Of a DNA stretch of 64,000 bases, positions 33,686-44,876 are shown piece after piece. Within the stretch, counting starts at the first letter, position 1. Every line of letters starts with the position of its first letter. The position numbers and the translations under genes were made by a program. Below the pieces are notes generated by a model. That model was not told the DNA's origin. It saw nothing but the letters and a program-made list of their open reading frames with translations, and ran no database searches. The stretch is taken from assembly GCA_022925895.1 (NCBI GenBank), contig JAKSYS010000283.1:1-64000 (forward strand), read 5' to 3'. The DNA is from Fragilaria crotonensis (Eukaryota > Bacillariophyta > Fragilariophyceae > Fragilariales > Fragilariaceae).

Positions 33686-33810
33686 GACCGCATCCTCGTT
33701 ATGAACGCCGGTGTTGTTTCTGAGTTTGCTTCACCCCACGAATTCCTGCAGAATCCTGAATCCTTGTTCTATGAGCTGTGCATTAACGCAGGCAAGGCTC
33801 AGTTTGCGGA
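33686..33810 (+). pseudogene. Truncated ABC gene 3' fragment, unit 2
   Basis: Same fragment as 24585-24709, carried along when the spacer was duplicated. Its flanks are the same junctions. Confidence 0.8.
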
Positions 33811-35167
33811 TCCACCATGGGCGCCAACGAGGAGACAGAAAGAAAGGGCATATGCGATGACGCGGCGCGGCTCTATAGATTCGCCGTACATGCGGAGCGA
33901 CACCAGAGCGACGACAGTCGCAGAAACCGGACTGACGTGGGCTGACGTGGTACGTCGAAGGTTAGTGCCCATGCCATTAGCGAATCGAACTAAAGCTGTT
34001 TCGAGATCATTATCTCAAAACAACCCATTGAAGTAGAACATGGTTTAAGTGACTCTCCTTTGGTTCGGTTCAAAGCAGTTTTTATGCGGTACCAGTAGCT
34101 GACATAGTACTTAACAGAACTCCTGTTTCTCATTTTCACTTACTACAAAGTCCTAACCTGGTTATTGCGTGTTCTTTTATTGTGTCCTTTTTGCCACAAT
34201 CTGAACATTTAATTGATGATTCCTCTCAATCAAGAAACTCACTTTGTGGACAAAGTTGTCACTTTGTCAACAAAGTGTATGCTTCCTGCTGGGTGCCAAT
34301 TCTGTCGCTTGCTTTGTTACAGCGTGAGGCCTTGTCATTGTTATGATATCGAAAGCTCCGACGAACTGATTCAGCCTTCAGCCCAGCACTTTACTACACA
34401 GGTCGGATGGATACACTAACTTTTTGGTTCCTACGCAAACATTTGGTGAAAAGTCGTATTTGAGCATTTTTGCATGGAGAACCTGTTCATTTTCTCATGT
34501 TGAAGCATCACTCTTATTTGATTAGAAGCAAGGTTCAGTGGCTGGCTGGTCCATCTTACAGTGCATTGCACTGCGTATTTGATTGTGAAACTTGTTTGGA
34601 GTTTGAATTTTCCCATTTTGAGCCAGGCGTCCTTCAATGCTGCCCTATGCCGCTCAATATTTGTCAATGCTTGCTTGCGACAGTTATAGCTGCGCCTGCA
34701 ATCTCGTACCGCGCCATAAACTCATGTGATTTCTTTGGTAGCTAATCAATGAAATCTTGGGCTGTCAGGGTCACAATACTCATTGATTTGCATGGACCAT
34801 TATCATCACCATGGTCAGAACAACTAGGGTCAAACCTGATGCAAGGAGGCAGAGGAGGCCCAGCAAGAGCAGACCTTCTACATACAAGAAGAGGCCACAA
34901 GGCCTTCTTGATTGTTATGCTTGCAACATTGCTCTCAACGTTGTTACAAGAAAGGTTGAGATTGTGAAAGCAAACAACAATGGCTTGGTACCGTATTGTG
35001 CACTCAATGACATTGTCACCCAATTGAAGCCAACCAAGGAGATGCAGAGATCTCATGTCTAGCTAGCTAGTAGAAGCTCAAAAAACTTAAGAACTGTGAA
35101 CCAATGCCCCAGCCAAGGGCAATGTCAACAGCTTGACCCTTTCTCCATTGACAGCCAACTGACACAG

Positions 35168-36790
35168 GAATGTCTGCTACTTCAGTCAACAACAGGATGA
35201 GCCATACTGCTAGTTTTGCTACTAATGCTGCTGGTGAAGACAGTTTTGCTACTAGTACGGTGCCAAGGGATGATGCTGATTTAGTAGTTCTTCCTGGCGG
35301 GAGGCTAAAGGCAGCACCTTGAAAAGCAACAAGATGCCATGAACTTGAACGACTGGCAACCTTTGAGGCTGCTCGAGTCTACAAACAAACACTTGATCAG
35401 CGACAAAAGCTCAAGTTGCTGTCTCATGAGCGGAAAACTAAAATACTATTATAGCAAATGCAACGGTAACAAAGCTAGTACAAGGTTCGCAACAGCTTCA
35501 CTATCAGTGCATCCGCCATTCAAAGTTGTACAAGAGGAACAATCTCAATCCAGCCATGCCACAAGGAACTCCATCGCCAATGTGATCCTCCAACTTGCAA
35601 GAATGTGTTGTCCAAGGATCAATCCCACCACAAGGCTCCATCTTGCGAATTCATTGATCGAGGGTACTGAACTTGCTAAAGTAATCGTTGCCATAAGTAG
35701 GAAAGCACAGCCTCAATAACAAATTATTTGTCTCTGTCTCTTCTGGCAACTGCTGGTACAACTGTGACCGGCACCACAGTACCAGCATCTCTGGGAACAA
35801 CATCATCAACTGCAGCAGCCATTCGCTCCAGAATAACAATGAAAGAGCAACACGCGGCGAGCAACAGATCCGAAAGATTACGAAGCCCATTGTCGATCAC
35901 TTCAATCCTCTCTGGGAAGCACGCAATGCTGCGCTGCATTCAACCGCAGATGACGACCTTCAATTGATAAGATCGGAAGAAGCGAACGAGGTACGATGCT
36001 ATCATAGTCACCCACATTTACTCAAATTTGATGATCGACATTACTGCAACCGACCACATGAAATTGACGAAGGTGGTTAAGGATAGTGAAGAAATCAATA
36101 CAGGCGCAGTAAGCAATTGGATCTCAACAGACCCTGATCACTTCCTATTTCACAACAGTATAACAGTACGCGTGCAGCGGGATGGACAAGTAGACAAAAG
36201 TCCTCGCGAGGAATCTTGCCGGGATGGGGTGCACAGGCATAAACAAAAAAACGTGAGTTGCCGCTAAGAAAAGAGTAAGTTGGTGCTGAGTTTGCAATTG
36301 ACAAACAAGACATTACTGACATTATTGTTGGACAAGCATCATGAGCAAACTTGTCTGCTCGCATTGAAAGCAATGAAAAAGCAATTGCTGAACAAGGTTG
36401 GGACGATTGAACTTCAACTGTTTGTTGCATCCTGAAATTGTATCAACAAAGCAGCACCAAGGAGAAATCAGCAGTTGTGGCAATGGTGGGCACCAAGACA
36501 TCAGAACTGCAATGCCATTATGAGACCAAGCAGATGAAGATCAATCTGAGAACGAACAAATTTAGCAGCTGGAAGGTACACCGCCACAATTTTATCTCTC
36601 GCAAGGCTTGACTGGATCACTCATTGACACAGTCCTTGATAAAAGGAAACAAGATGATGCCAGAACTGGAGTAAACCGTGAAGAGAACCGTCAGAAGCAA
36701 ATTCAAGTGTCTGCTTTCTTTGGCCAAAGCAACAACAACGGGCCATCCAGCCGCCCGTTGTTGTTACAAGAATACATCACAAAAAGTTGA
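35168..36790 (+). pseudogene. DDE transposase relic, unit 2 spacer
   Basis: Copy of the relic at 26072-27692, with a few extra small indels (for example around 35305 and 35340). Confidence 0.45.
36731..36765. repeat. 13-bp perfect inverted repeat, unit 2
   Basis: Same hairpin-capable sequence as 27633-27667. Confidence 0.6.
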
Positions 36791-37932
36791 CAGTGATGTT
36801 GAAAGCCCTTGATGTTGTTTGGTAGCACCTAAAACCAAGATGACTCTCCCTCAGTTTTTCCGTCTTCTCAAATTTGAGGATATGAGCGGCTTGTATTGCA
36901 AGGCAGAGTCACCAACAAAGCCAGGAAGTCCAGCGATAACATATTCTTAAGTCAGAGCAATGTGCAGCTTTTGCATTTCTAGCTAGTCGTAGGAGCAATC
37001 ACGTACTTGTCAAACAGTACTATGGTGCTCCCCAACAACAGGAATGAATGCGAGAAAACACAGACAACTTCCTTGCTGATTCCTCTTGTGTCCTCAGACA
37101 AGTCATTTAGAAAGGTCAATTCTCAACCAAGATTACGCAGAACACAATGTACGTATTAAGAGCCTAAGTGAAGCCGCTGCTGGTTTCCAAATAGCGTCGA
37201 CAGCACCTTCTCTATGAAAATGTTTTTCCTTTCTTGATTCTTTGTCTTTTATGTTTGTTGTGCTTGTACTCTTCCAAATATTGGTGTATCATGTTTGCAT
37301 TCTTGTTCAGCATCAGCACCTCCTTCCTGCGAAAACAGGAATTCATGAAGAGAAGGTCTGTGACAATGCCTTCCACTTCTTCAAAGGAATTCTTCTGGAT
37401 TCACGCGCAGGTCAAATGTTGCTTGTCATTTGCAAAACAGCTTGAAAATGTTTGGGGTCAAGTGACTGTCAACCATACTCTTCATACTCATGAGCAATGG
37501 GACAACTGCTGCTCCGGTTTTTGATTTCTGAACAAGTGAGACCTGGGAGCTAGTGTGCTTTTGATTAATGTGTGATGATTATGAAGATACATTCCAATTC
37601 AACGTGATTGCAGTGACGGGCGATTGTAAACTTTTCGTTTCACTCAAGCAACTTTGCTACCGGCCGAAAGGGAAGCAAAAAAAGTTGGAGCTCATCTTTC
37701 ACAAGCAATTACTTGTTTTCTACGATAAGGAAGTGCCTTGTATTTTACATGTCTGTGTGTTCTGGCCAAATCGGTCCAATGTTTTGGACTTCACGACCAG
37801 TGATGGCGCGCATTCTCTGCCTCATCAGTGACTTTGTGTTTAACGAAAATTCCTTTTTCGTTAAAACATTCCGCGAACACTTGCTGACGTCGTATTCGAT
37901 CACTCAAATAGGTTCGACGATAGACGATAGCC

Positions 37933-37967
37933 ACTTGCGACTTGCGACTTGCGACTTGCGACTTGCG
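37933..37967. repeat. ACTTGCG x5 (unit 3)
   Basis: Five perfect 7-base copies about 500 bp upstream of ABC copy 3. Confidence 0.85.
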
Positions 37968-38466
37968 AAGCCCGTGTCAGCCTTCGGTACATTCATATAG
38001 GTAGTGCGTAATCGAGTATGATACGATTTATTCCGTGACGATCGTCATACAGTACTGAGGTAACAAGAATATGTTCACATCAGTTTTCCAACTGAGATAT
38101 GCCAGGAGTACAACCAATCAAAACGATAATGATGATGTCACGCTGACGCGAGCACACAAGAGAGGTAGTGTTCTCGTTTTGAAGTACAGTACCTGGTACG
38201 ATGGTGGAGTACTATGTAGAGTAAACAGGTAGGACCCAAAACGTAGGTATGCATATGAACATAGCTTCACCCTACAACGACGTCATCAAACCTTGTTACA
38301 TGCACAGTGACATCACGCTCATTAGTTCAACTTTCATGAAAAAGCTCACTCTAGTATCATAGGTCTACTATAACACTATCCAGAAAAAGTCCTCGATACA
38401 TTTCGTCCTCACAAAATTGGACTTCGGGCAACTCTCATCCACTGTCCATCTTTCATCGGCTCTACG

Positions 38467-41400
38467 ATGTTCAGTTGCTTCAATCCCATCACCGGCGGCC
38501 GAGTCGGCGAAATCGTGCGCCAAGAGTCTGCATGGTGCTGCAAGAGCAAGGAAAATAAGTTCGAAAAGTTCTGCGAGACCTATAAGGATTTCATTGACGT
38601 CCCTGGTGCCTATGCAAACTTCGCTGGTAAGTGGGAAACTGAGAAGAAAGCTGCAGGAAAGCCGCGCCTTCTCCGCGCCTTGGTGAAATCCTTCTACGGC
38701 GACCTCTTGAAGGCTTTCTTTTCGAAGCTGGTCTGGTCCATTCTCGTTATCTTCTCCATCTGGTACTTCGTCTTCGAGATCTTGGCTTTCATCAAGAACA
38801 GGTCGTCAGCGACTCAAGAGAAAACCAACCAGGAACTGTACCTTTGTGCCGGTTTCTTCGGGACCATGTTTGTGCTCTCAGTCGGAATCCAGCAAATGGG
38901 CATCTTCTCTAGTATCTTGGGCCTCAAGGTGAAGGCTGCCCTAACCACGACGATCTACAAGAAGATGATCTCTCGCGAGGCGTATGGTTCGAATGCCAAT
39001 GTTGTGTCGCTTGTGTCGAAGGATGTCGAGAAGCTTGCTGAGGCGTGCTTGAGTCTGCAGTACTTGTGGTCCGGCATTTTCGAGACGTTGGCAGTTTTGG
39101 CCGTTGTGTTTTCACTGTTGGGCATAACCATCCTTCCTGGGGTTGGTTTGATGCTTGTGTTCCTTCCGCTCCAGTACTACCTGGGAGTAGTTGTGGCCTA
39201 CCGTAAGAAGGAGCTGGCAAAGGTGTCGAGCAAGCGCATCTCGTTGATGGAAGAAATCATGCGTGGTATCAAATTGATTAAGATTTATGGGTGGGAGTCC
39301 TCATTCTCCAAGAATCTTAGCGAGATTCGTTCCGAGGAAGCCGCTATGCTAGACCGTATCAATCGCATCAAGGCGTCGATGCTGGGCTTGATCTTCTGCT
39401 TGCCTCCGCTCATGTGCATGGTGATCTTCGGCACTCAGGAGGCTACTGGACAGATCGAGTCTGTCGTCGTGTTCACGTCGCTCTCGTTCTTCAATACCCT
39501 ACGCGTTCCTTTCTCGAAGCTTCCCAAGAGTCTTCGTGATGTGCTGGATGGAATTTCCTGCCTGGAACGAATCCAGAACTTTTGTTGGAGCCCGAGCTGG
39601 CCATCTCGGAGAAAGGATGAAGTTGGATCCTCCACTCACCAGGGGATCATGTTCCGCAATGCGTCCTTGTCCTACGGACGTGGAGCGAGCATCGTTCTCA
39701 GCAACATCAACCTCAACATTCCGCGTGGATCGCTGATGATGGTGGCAGGTCCAGTGGCGTCGGGCAAGTCCAACCTTCTCAAGTCCATCTTGGGTGATTT
39801 GACCATCCGCGAAGGTGCCTGCTTTGTCAGTCAGTCGAAAGCGTATGTGCCCCAGACTCCATGGACGGCTCTAGGAACGGTGCGGGAGAACATTCTGTTC
39901 GGGAAACCGTATGATGAGGTGTTCTACCACAAGGTGCTGCACGCATGCGCGCTAGAGACCGACTTGAAGATAATGGAAGACGGAGACCAGACGTGGATCG
40001 GAGAACGTGGTGGGAACTTGTCCGGAGGACAGAAGCAGCGCATTGCCTTGGCACGCGCCGCCTACAGTCGCGCCGACCTCTACGTGCTGGATTCGCCCCT
40101 GTCCGCTGTGGACATGTACACGTGCCAGCACATTTTCAAGTTTTGCATCCGAGACCTTATGATCGGTGGTGGTGGCACGGTGGTATTGGCCACCCACCAG
40201 ACGGAGTTGTTCTCCAAGTCGGATCATTTGGTGGTCATGGCAGGCGGGAAGGCAGCGTACAATGACAAATACACCTTCAATGGCATCAAGCATTTGTTTC
40301 CCAACTTCTGCGGTGATGCGGAGGCCGATGATGCTGCGAAATCGGATGAAGAGATGTCGAAGCCGTCAAAAGCGTCGTTGGAGTCCGACAAGAACGACGA
40401 GGAGGCCCATGTAGAGCACGAGGTTCATGTGCCTGAGTCGCCAGCGCACGTACACGACGACGACAAGAGGAGTTACTACCTGTGGTATCTCAACCAGATT
40501 GGCATCGGCATGTTCGCTACGGCAACCTTGATCTTCATGGTTGGCCAGACCATGCGCGTGTACAGTGACGCCTGGATATCTGTGTGGTCGAAGCGGATGT
40601 ACGCCGCTCAAGGTTATGACTCTGACGCATTCTATGCTGGTTTGTATGCTTTGCTGGTTATGGTATTCCTTGTACTTGCATTCGTTCGTGCCTACTTCTG
40701 GTTCTACGTGGGAGAGATTGGTGCCAACAAGATTCACAACGCCGCCTTCATCGGCGCTGCCCTGGCTCCCATGCACTTCTTTCACGTCACTCCCATCGGA
40801 GAGTTGCTCTCGTTCTTCTCGCATGATATCGACACTATCGATGACATGTTGGTGGACAATACGCTGATGCTTCAAATCTTCTTTTGGATTCTGATTCTCG
40901 CGTTGGGAGTGGTCGCGTACAGCTTGCCGTTGTTCCTCGCCATTGTGGGTGCGCTCACGGTCGTGTACGTGTACATTGTGCGCATCTTCATCCGCACGTC
41001 CGTGCCATTGGAGCATGCCGCCGGAGAGCACCTGAGTCATGTCATTGCGCACACTTCAGAGACGCTGAGCGGCCTGGCAGTTGTGCGTGCCTTCCGGATG
41101 CAGGATCGCTTTGTCAACGAGAACCTCAAATTCCAAAGTCAGTCTACTGTGGCCTCCTTCTCCATTGCAAACCTTTCCCTCTGGCTTGCCTTCCGAGTAG
41201 ACATCATCGGTTCGTTGTTGGTGTTGGGATGCTGCCTGCTAGCCGTGTTGGACACCAGCATGGACGCTGCCACTGCAGGATTAATTGTGAGCAATTCCTT
41301 CCAGATTCTCTTGTTCTTCAGCATCATGTCCCGCACCATGGGTGAAGTGCACGACAACATGAGTTCTGCCGAGAAGGCGCGCGCCATGACGGAATTGGAG

Positions 41401-42258
41401 GCAGAACACCAGCCTACAGATGAGGTCACGGACATGCCCACCCAGTGGCCTTCGAAGGGAGAGATCCAGTTCGACAAGGTGGTGATGCCATATTTGCCAG
41501 GGCACCCTCCCGTTCTGAAGGGCATCAGTTTCTCCATCCGCGAAGGCGAGAAGGTTGGAGTGGTTGGTCGTACTGGTGCCGGTAAGAGTTCGCTCATTGT
41601 GGCATTGTACCGATTGGCTGAAATCTCAGCAGGGAAGATCCACGTCGACTCGATTGATTGTTCGCGGGTGAACTTGAACAAATTGCGCAGAAGTATGGCG
41701 ATCATCCCTCAAGAACCAGTCATGTTCGGAGGCACCCTCCGCACCAACCTTGATCCATTCAACGAGCACGATGACAAGGAGCTCTTGGAAGCGCTGCACA
41801 AGTGCTTACTTGGGGCGATGGTGGATTCTCACGAGGATGGACTGAACACTGAGGTTGAGACCATGGGAACCAACTTCTCCCTGGGCACCCAGCAGCTGAT
41901 CTGCTTGGCACGCGCCATGTTGAACCCATCCCGAATCTTGCTCCTGGACGAGGCAACAGCAGCTTTGGACTCGGACACAAATGCAGCTGTGCAGAAAGTG
42001 TTGAAGGATCACTTCTCAGATCGCACAATCTTCACGATTGCGCACCGCTTGGATACGATTATTGATTCTGACCGCATCCTCGTTATGAACGCCGGTGTTG
42101 TTTCTGAGTTTGCTTCACCCCACGAACTCCTTCAGAATCCTGAATCCTTGTTCTATGAGCTGTGCATGAACGCAGGCAAAGCTCAGTTTGCGGAGCTTTC
42201 TGCTAGGGCGAGGGCTAAGTTAGACTGCCCGAACGCCTTCAAACAGGTGTGGGCATAA
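38467..42258 (+). CDS. ABCC/MRP-type ABC transporter, copy 3 (open)
   Basis: A 1263-residue full ABC exporter, likely moving organic anions or conjugates out of the cytosol across the plasma or vacuolar membrane; substrate unknown. It has no extra N-terminal TMD0, so it resembles short MRP4-like proteins. Membrane domain 1 spans about 85-370. NBD1 has Walker A GPVASGKSN (428), LSGGQ (518) and Walker B LYVLDS (about 537), with Ser in place of the catalytic Glu. Membrane domain 2 spans about 660-960. NBD2 has Walker A GRTGAGKSS (1034), a degenerate signature LGTQQ (1139), Walker B ILLLDEAT (1157) and AHR switch His (1191). One full and one degenerate ATP site is typical of ABCC. Residues just before NBD1 (FCWSPSWPSRR) are read in a compensated shifted frame relative to copy 2. 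Confidence 0.93.
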   Translation: MFSCFNPITGGRVGEIVRQESAWCCKSKENKFEKFCETYKDFIDVPGAYANFAGKWETEKKAAGKPRLLRALVKSFYGDLLKAFFSKLVWSILVIFSIWYFVFEILAFIKNRSSATQEKTNQELYLCAGFFGTMFVLSVGIQQMGIFSSILGLKVKAALTTTIYKKMISREAYGSNANVVSLVSKDVEKLAEACLSLQYLWSGIFETLAVLAVVFSLLGITILPGVGLMLVFLPLQYYLGVVVAYRKKELAKVSSKRISLMEEIMRGIKLIKIYGWESSFSKNLSEIRSEEAAMLDRINRIKASMLGLIFCLPPLMCMVIFGTQEATGQIESVVVFTSLSFFNTLRVPFSKLPKSLRDVLDGISCLERIQNFCWSPSWPSRRKDEVGSSTHQGIMFRNASLSYGRGASIVLSNINLNIPRGSLMMVAGPVASGKSNLLKSILGDLTIREGACFVSQSKAYVPQTPWTALGTVRENILFGKPYDEVFYHKVLHACALETDLKIMEDGDQTWIGERGGNLSGGQKQRIALARAAYSRADLYVLDSPLSAVDMYTCQHIFKFCIRDLMIGGGGTVVLATHQTELFSKSDHLVVMAGGKAAYNDKYTFNGIKHLFPNFCGDAEADDAAKSDEEMSKPSKASLESDKNDEEAHVEHEVHVPESPAHVHDDDKRSYYLWYLNQIGIGMFATATLIFMVGQTMRVYSDAWISVWSKRMYAAQGYDSDAFYAGLYALLVMVFLVLAFVRAYFWFYVGEIGANKIHNAAFIGAALAPMHFFHVTPIGELLSFFSHDIDTIDDMLVDNTLMLQIFFWILILALGVVAYSLPLFLAIVGALTVVYVYIVRIFIRTSVPLEHAAGEHLSHVIAHTSETLSGLAVVRAFRMQDRFVNENLKFQSQSTVASFSIANLSLWLAFRVDIIGSLLVLGCCLLAVLDTSMDAATAGLIVSNSFQILLFFSIMSRTMGEVHDNMSSAEKARAMTELEAEHQPTDEVTDMPTQWPSKGEIQFDKVVMPYLPGHPPVLKGISFSIREGEKVGVVGRTGAGKSSLIVALYRLAEISAGKIHVDSIDCSRVNLNKLRRSMAIIPQEPVMFGGTLRTNLDPFNEHDDKELLEALHKCLLGAMVDSHEDGLNTEVETMGTNFSLGTQQLICLARAMLNPSRILLLDEATAALDSDTNAAVQKVLKDHFSDRTIFTIAHRLDTIIDSDRILVMNAGVVSEFASPHELLQNPESLFYELCMNAGKAQFAELSARARAKLDCPNAFKQVWA

Positions 42259-42779
42259 TCAAGGATCCGAGTCGCAGTTGTGTGATACAAAGAACTGCGT
42301 CCATGGTTGAGGATGTCTTAGGTCGTCAGAAGTTGTCGGAAGGTTTCATGCTAGTACGCCGGGGCAACTGTTGAATGCATTGTGAATAATACTGCGCGTG
42401 TGAACTTGTTTTACATTGAATACATAAGTGAATGCTGTTGTTAAGTTTTCTTCGAGAACGAAGAATATCAACTCTAAATGAATTAAGACCTTAAAAATAT
42501 GGCAAGCTTCGTAGAATTTTATATAAGGTCGCTCGTGATCTTGGAATTGGGATTGGCGTGAATCAATAGGACCTGCCGAGACTCAGCAAGAAGTCACGTC
42601 AACACCGTTTCTACTCGTAATCAGCACGCAAGGACGATTTCCCCATAACGAGCCCAGCATCGATTGAAGGTCGCGGGGGACAAGAAGAGAACTGTCAGAC
42701 TCTGCTTTCTTCTTTGTATTCGGTATTGGACAGGTCGTGTGCTCTCAATAGCAATTTATTTTCCTAAACATCATAATAA
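42259..42779. other. ABC copy 3 3' flank
   Basis: The first 500 bases are shared with the 3' flanks of copies 1 and 2. I see no gene; it contains the likely 3' UTR and polyadenylation region of the ABC gene and of the opposing gene at 42780-43451, which converges on it. Confidence 0.5.
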
Positions 42780-43451
42780 TTACACTGGATTGATGGTGAG
42801 TCGTGATGATGACCCAAATAAAACGGACGGCGGAAATGGTCCCCGGTCATCTGGATCGAGTCCTTGATACTCCATAGTTGCTCGATCTCCATTAAAATCC
42901 GGCGCTCGCTTGTCCACTCGACCGACAACATTGCCAGAGAATTCATCAATAATTTCTTCAAAATCCAACAACTCCTCTGCATCCTCCACAGTCACGTGTG
43001 TCACTTCTGGCATGCGCGCATTCAACCACACGGCAGCACGTTGCAAGATGGTTTCTCGTCGATGCCAGAATGCTCCGCGCAAGGACAGTATGACGTGCGG
43101 TCCAGCCAATTCCACAAAGGACAATTCGCCCGTAATTCCAATCGAACATGGTGCATCGTGACATCCAAACATGGTATGACCGGCATCACTCTCAATGAAT
43201 TCGTCAAGACAATCTAGGACATTATCTTCGGAGAGGTAGGTGGTATCGACCAGACCACTGGATTGCCAATCATCGTAAGCCGTAGCAGGGAGTTTGAATG
43301 TGAATGCGCGACATTGCTTGTTCAGTGCTTGTTGTTGCTTTGAAAGAAGATTTATCTTTCTAGTTGTGGAATATTGGCAAGTCCTCACAGTGAAGGAGGT
43401 TGAAACGACGAAACAAAAGGTTACCAGTAGGACAAGTCGGAACAGCACCAT
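42780..43451 (-). CDS. Conserved protein with signal peptide, probably secretory or plastid-directed
   Basis: 223 residues starting at 43451. Residues 1-20 form a hydrophobic signal peptide (VLFRLVLLVTFCFVV) ending in STSFTV. A Phe at the predicted +1 position resembles the diatom ASAFAP plastid-import motif, so plastid targeting is possible. The mature part has a well-ordered region with HTMFGCHDAPCSIGITGEL, LRGAFWHRRETILQRAAVWLN and THVTVEDAEELLDFEE. I do not recognise the family; the gene is intact and converges on the ABC array. Confidence in coding is high, in function low. Confidence 0.75.
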   Translation of the reverse strand: MVLFRLVLLVTFCFVVSTSFTVRTCQYSTTRKINLLSKQQQALNKQCRAFTFKLPATAYDDWQSSGLVDTTYLSEDNVLDCLDEFIESDAGHTMFGCHDAPCSIGITGELSFVELAGPHVILSLRGAFWHRRETILQRAAVWLNARMPEVTHVTVEDAEELLDFEEIIDEFSGNVVGRVDKRAPDFNGDRATMEYQGLDPDDRGPFPPSVLFGSSSRLTINPV

Positions 43452-44447
43452 CGTGATTCTTGATGCTGTTTACTGCATTTTTTGGAATGGGGACAGAGAG
43501 TTATATTCATACCAAAAGTACTGTCCAGTACATCAGTACTGTACTGGATGCTAATCCGAAATTCCAAATACAAGTGCAAGTACCATGTGTACCAATGGCA
43601 GTACACTGGAGTACCGGTATTGTACTCCGAGTAAAAAATTCACAATACTCCAGTAGCTTCAGTATGGTCCAGTGGTGTCGAGTTGGGCGACTGTTATCCA
43701 TGTGCAATGTGCTATAGTCCTCTCTACTAAGCTGTACTACAGTACGCATATTATACAGTTTAACCTACACCGCTATGAATATGTCATTTGCATACGGTCC
43801 ACCAGTGTACTCGGAGTACCTGGTAGAGTTTCGTAATATATCTCTATTTGTCTGGGAATATCTTCGAAGGGCACGTGGCTTTTCAATCCTTGCACAACTT
43901 CACTGTCTTCTCAGTCATGCGTGTCACACATGTCTCTTTTGCCAGTTGCCAGGCATACTTGTACCTTGTAGGGCTTACCGGTAGTTGAGCATCATAGTAT
44001 CATAGTGTACGTGCGCGGAGTCGATAAATGGAACAAACGTGAAGGGGGTCGACGCTTATCAAGTGGATCATCAAGAATCAAAACCACATACATAGCAGCA
44101 CCGTTTTACATTTTAGTCATGACACACGATTGTGAGCAAGGTGAGCAAGGTGCGAGCGGCATTCGGAAATGTGTTGCGCAATGCCATGGTTGTCGGGTGA
44201 ATGAATGTTGTCACAAGCACTCCGTTTAGTCATGCTTACTGTTGCTCGTCTGAGGTCCTGTACATCATGGAACGTACGACTGGTGCGTTTCGGCAACCGC
44301 AATTACGTACTTTTTGTGTTGCAACTTCATAGAGCTCTTGTCCTACCGGTACTTATGTCGACACACGAGGCGGTTCCGGGCAACCCATGACCGCATCTGG
44401 TCGACGCCATTTTTTGTTCTGTCAAAGTGCGAACTCGCGTACCCTTG
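43452..44447. other. GTAC-rich intergenic region
   Basis: No gene supported. Dense GTAC tetranucleotides occur at 43500-43760 (AAAGTACTGTCCAGTACA, CAGTACTGTACTGG and similar). A short ORF at 44005-44229 looks accidental. Confidence 0.5.
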
Positions 44448-44876
44448 ATGCGTACTGGTGTACGACTCATTCTTATACAAGGTGAACCCATGGGGTCATT
44501 CAAGGGCACCGTCCCTGAACCTGCTCCCGAAATCCTTGAATGGATAGCATCCATGTCCAAAAACAAGCAGCGCCGGCGTATGTCCACTGGATTGAGAGTC
44601 AAGGTTAAATTTGCAGCCATGGTCAGGAATCGCGATGGGAGAACCGTCGTCAGATACAAGTGGTATGGTGGTGTGGTAACAGCGAAGTCGAGTGGGGGCT
44701 CGAAGATTAGAATCAAATACGATGACTCGGCGGTGGAAGTTGCCAAATATCCAGATGCCGATATCGTTGTGGACGACGAAGGCAATGCAAGTCACCAGGT
44801 GTCGGCAGGAGCATTCATACCACGGCTGAATTCAGATGATGATGACAATGTCATGGAGAATTCTCCGGATATGTAG
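44448..44876 (+). CDS. Small protein with Tudor/Agenet-like domain
   Basis: 142 residues if the ATG at 44448 is used; an ATG at 44490 (MGSFKG) is the alternative. The central part, LRVKVKFA then RYKWYGGVV then KIRIKYDDSAVEVAKYPD, looks like the beta-barrel of Tudor or Agenet domains that read chromatin marks; similar modules recur in diatom proteins. A Lys/Arg patch (KNKQRRR) precedes it and an acidic tail (DDDDN) follows. The assignment is by pattern only. Confidence 0.55.
   Translation: MRTGVRLILIQGEPMGSFKGTVPEPAPEILEWIASMSKNKQRRRMSTGLRVKVKFAAMVRNRDGRTVVRYKWYGGVVTAKSSGGSKIRIKYDDSAVEVAKYPDADIVVDDEGNASHQVSAGAFIPRLNSDDDDNVMENSPDM

Larger units (their letters stand above)
27814..36912 (+). repeat. 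Tandem duplication unit 2 (ABC copy 2 plus spacer)
   Basis: About 9.1 kb. ABC starts are spaced 9102 and 9095 bp. The 5' flank (27814-29371) is nearly identical to unit 3, while the 3' flank and spacer (33160-36912) are nearly identical to unit 1. Differences between the paired spacers are mostly one- or two-base indels. Confidence 0.9.
36913..42758 (+). repeat. Tandem duplication unit 3, partial (ends after the ABC 3' flank)
   Basis: Contains the 5' flank, ABC copy 3 and about 500 bp of shared 3' flank. Homology stops near GCTCTCAATAGCAATTT, after which unique DNA begins. It lacks the spacer relics, so it marks the right edge of the array. Confidence 0.85.

Noticed and set aside
17346-42758. 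The 9.1-kb repeats as one giant transposon or replicating element
   Set aside because: No terminal repeats or target duplication bound the units; the shared content is a host ABC gene, and the recombinant middle copy fits unequal crossing over.
44005-44229. 74-aa ORF between the ABC array and the Tudor-like gene
   Set aside because: No family features, overlapped by an equally long antisense ORF, and sits in GTAC-rich intergenic DNA.
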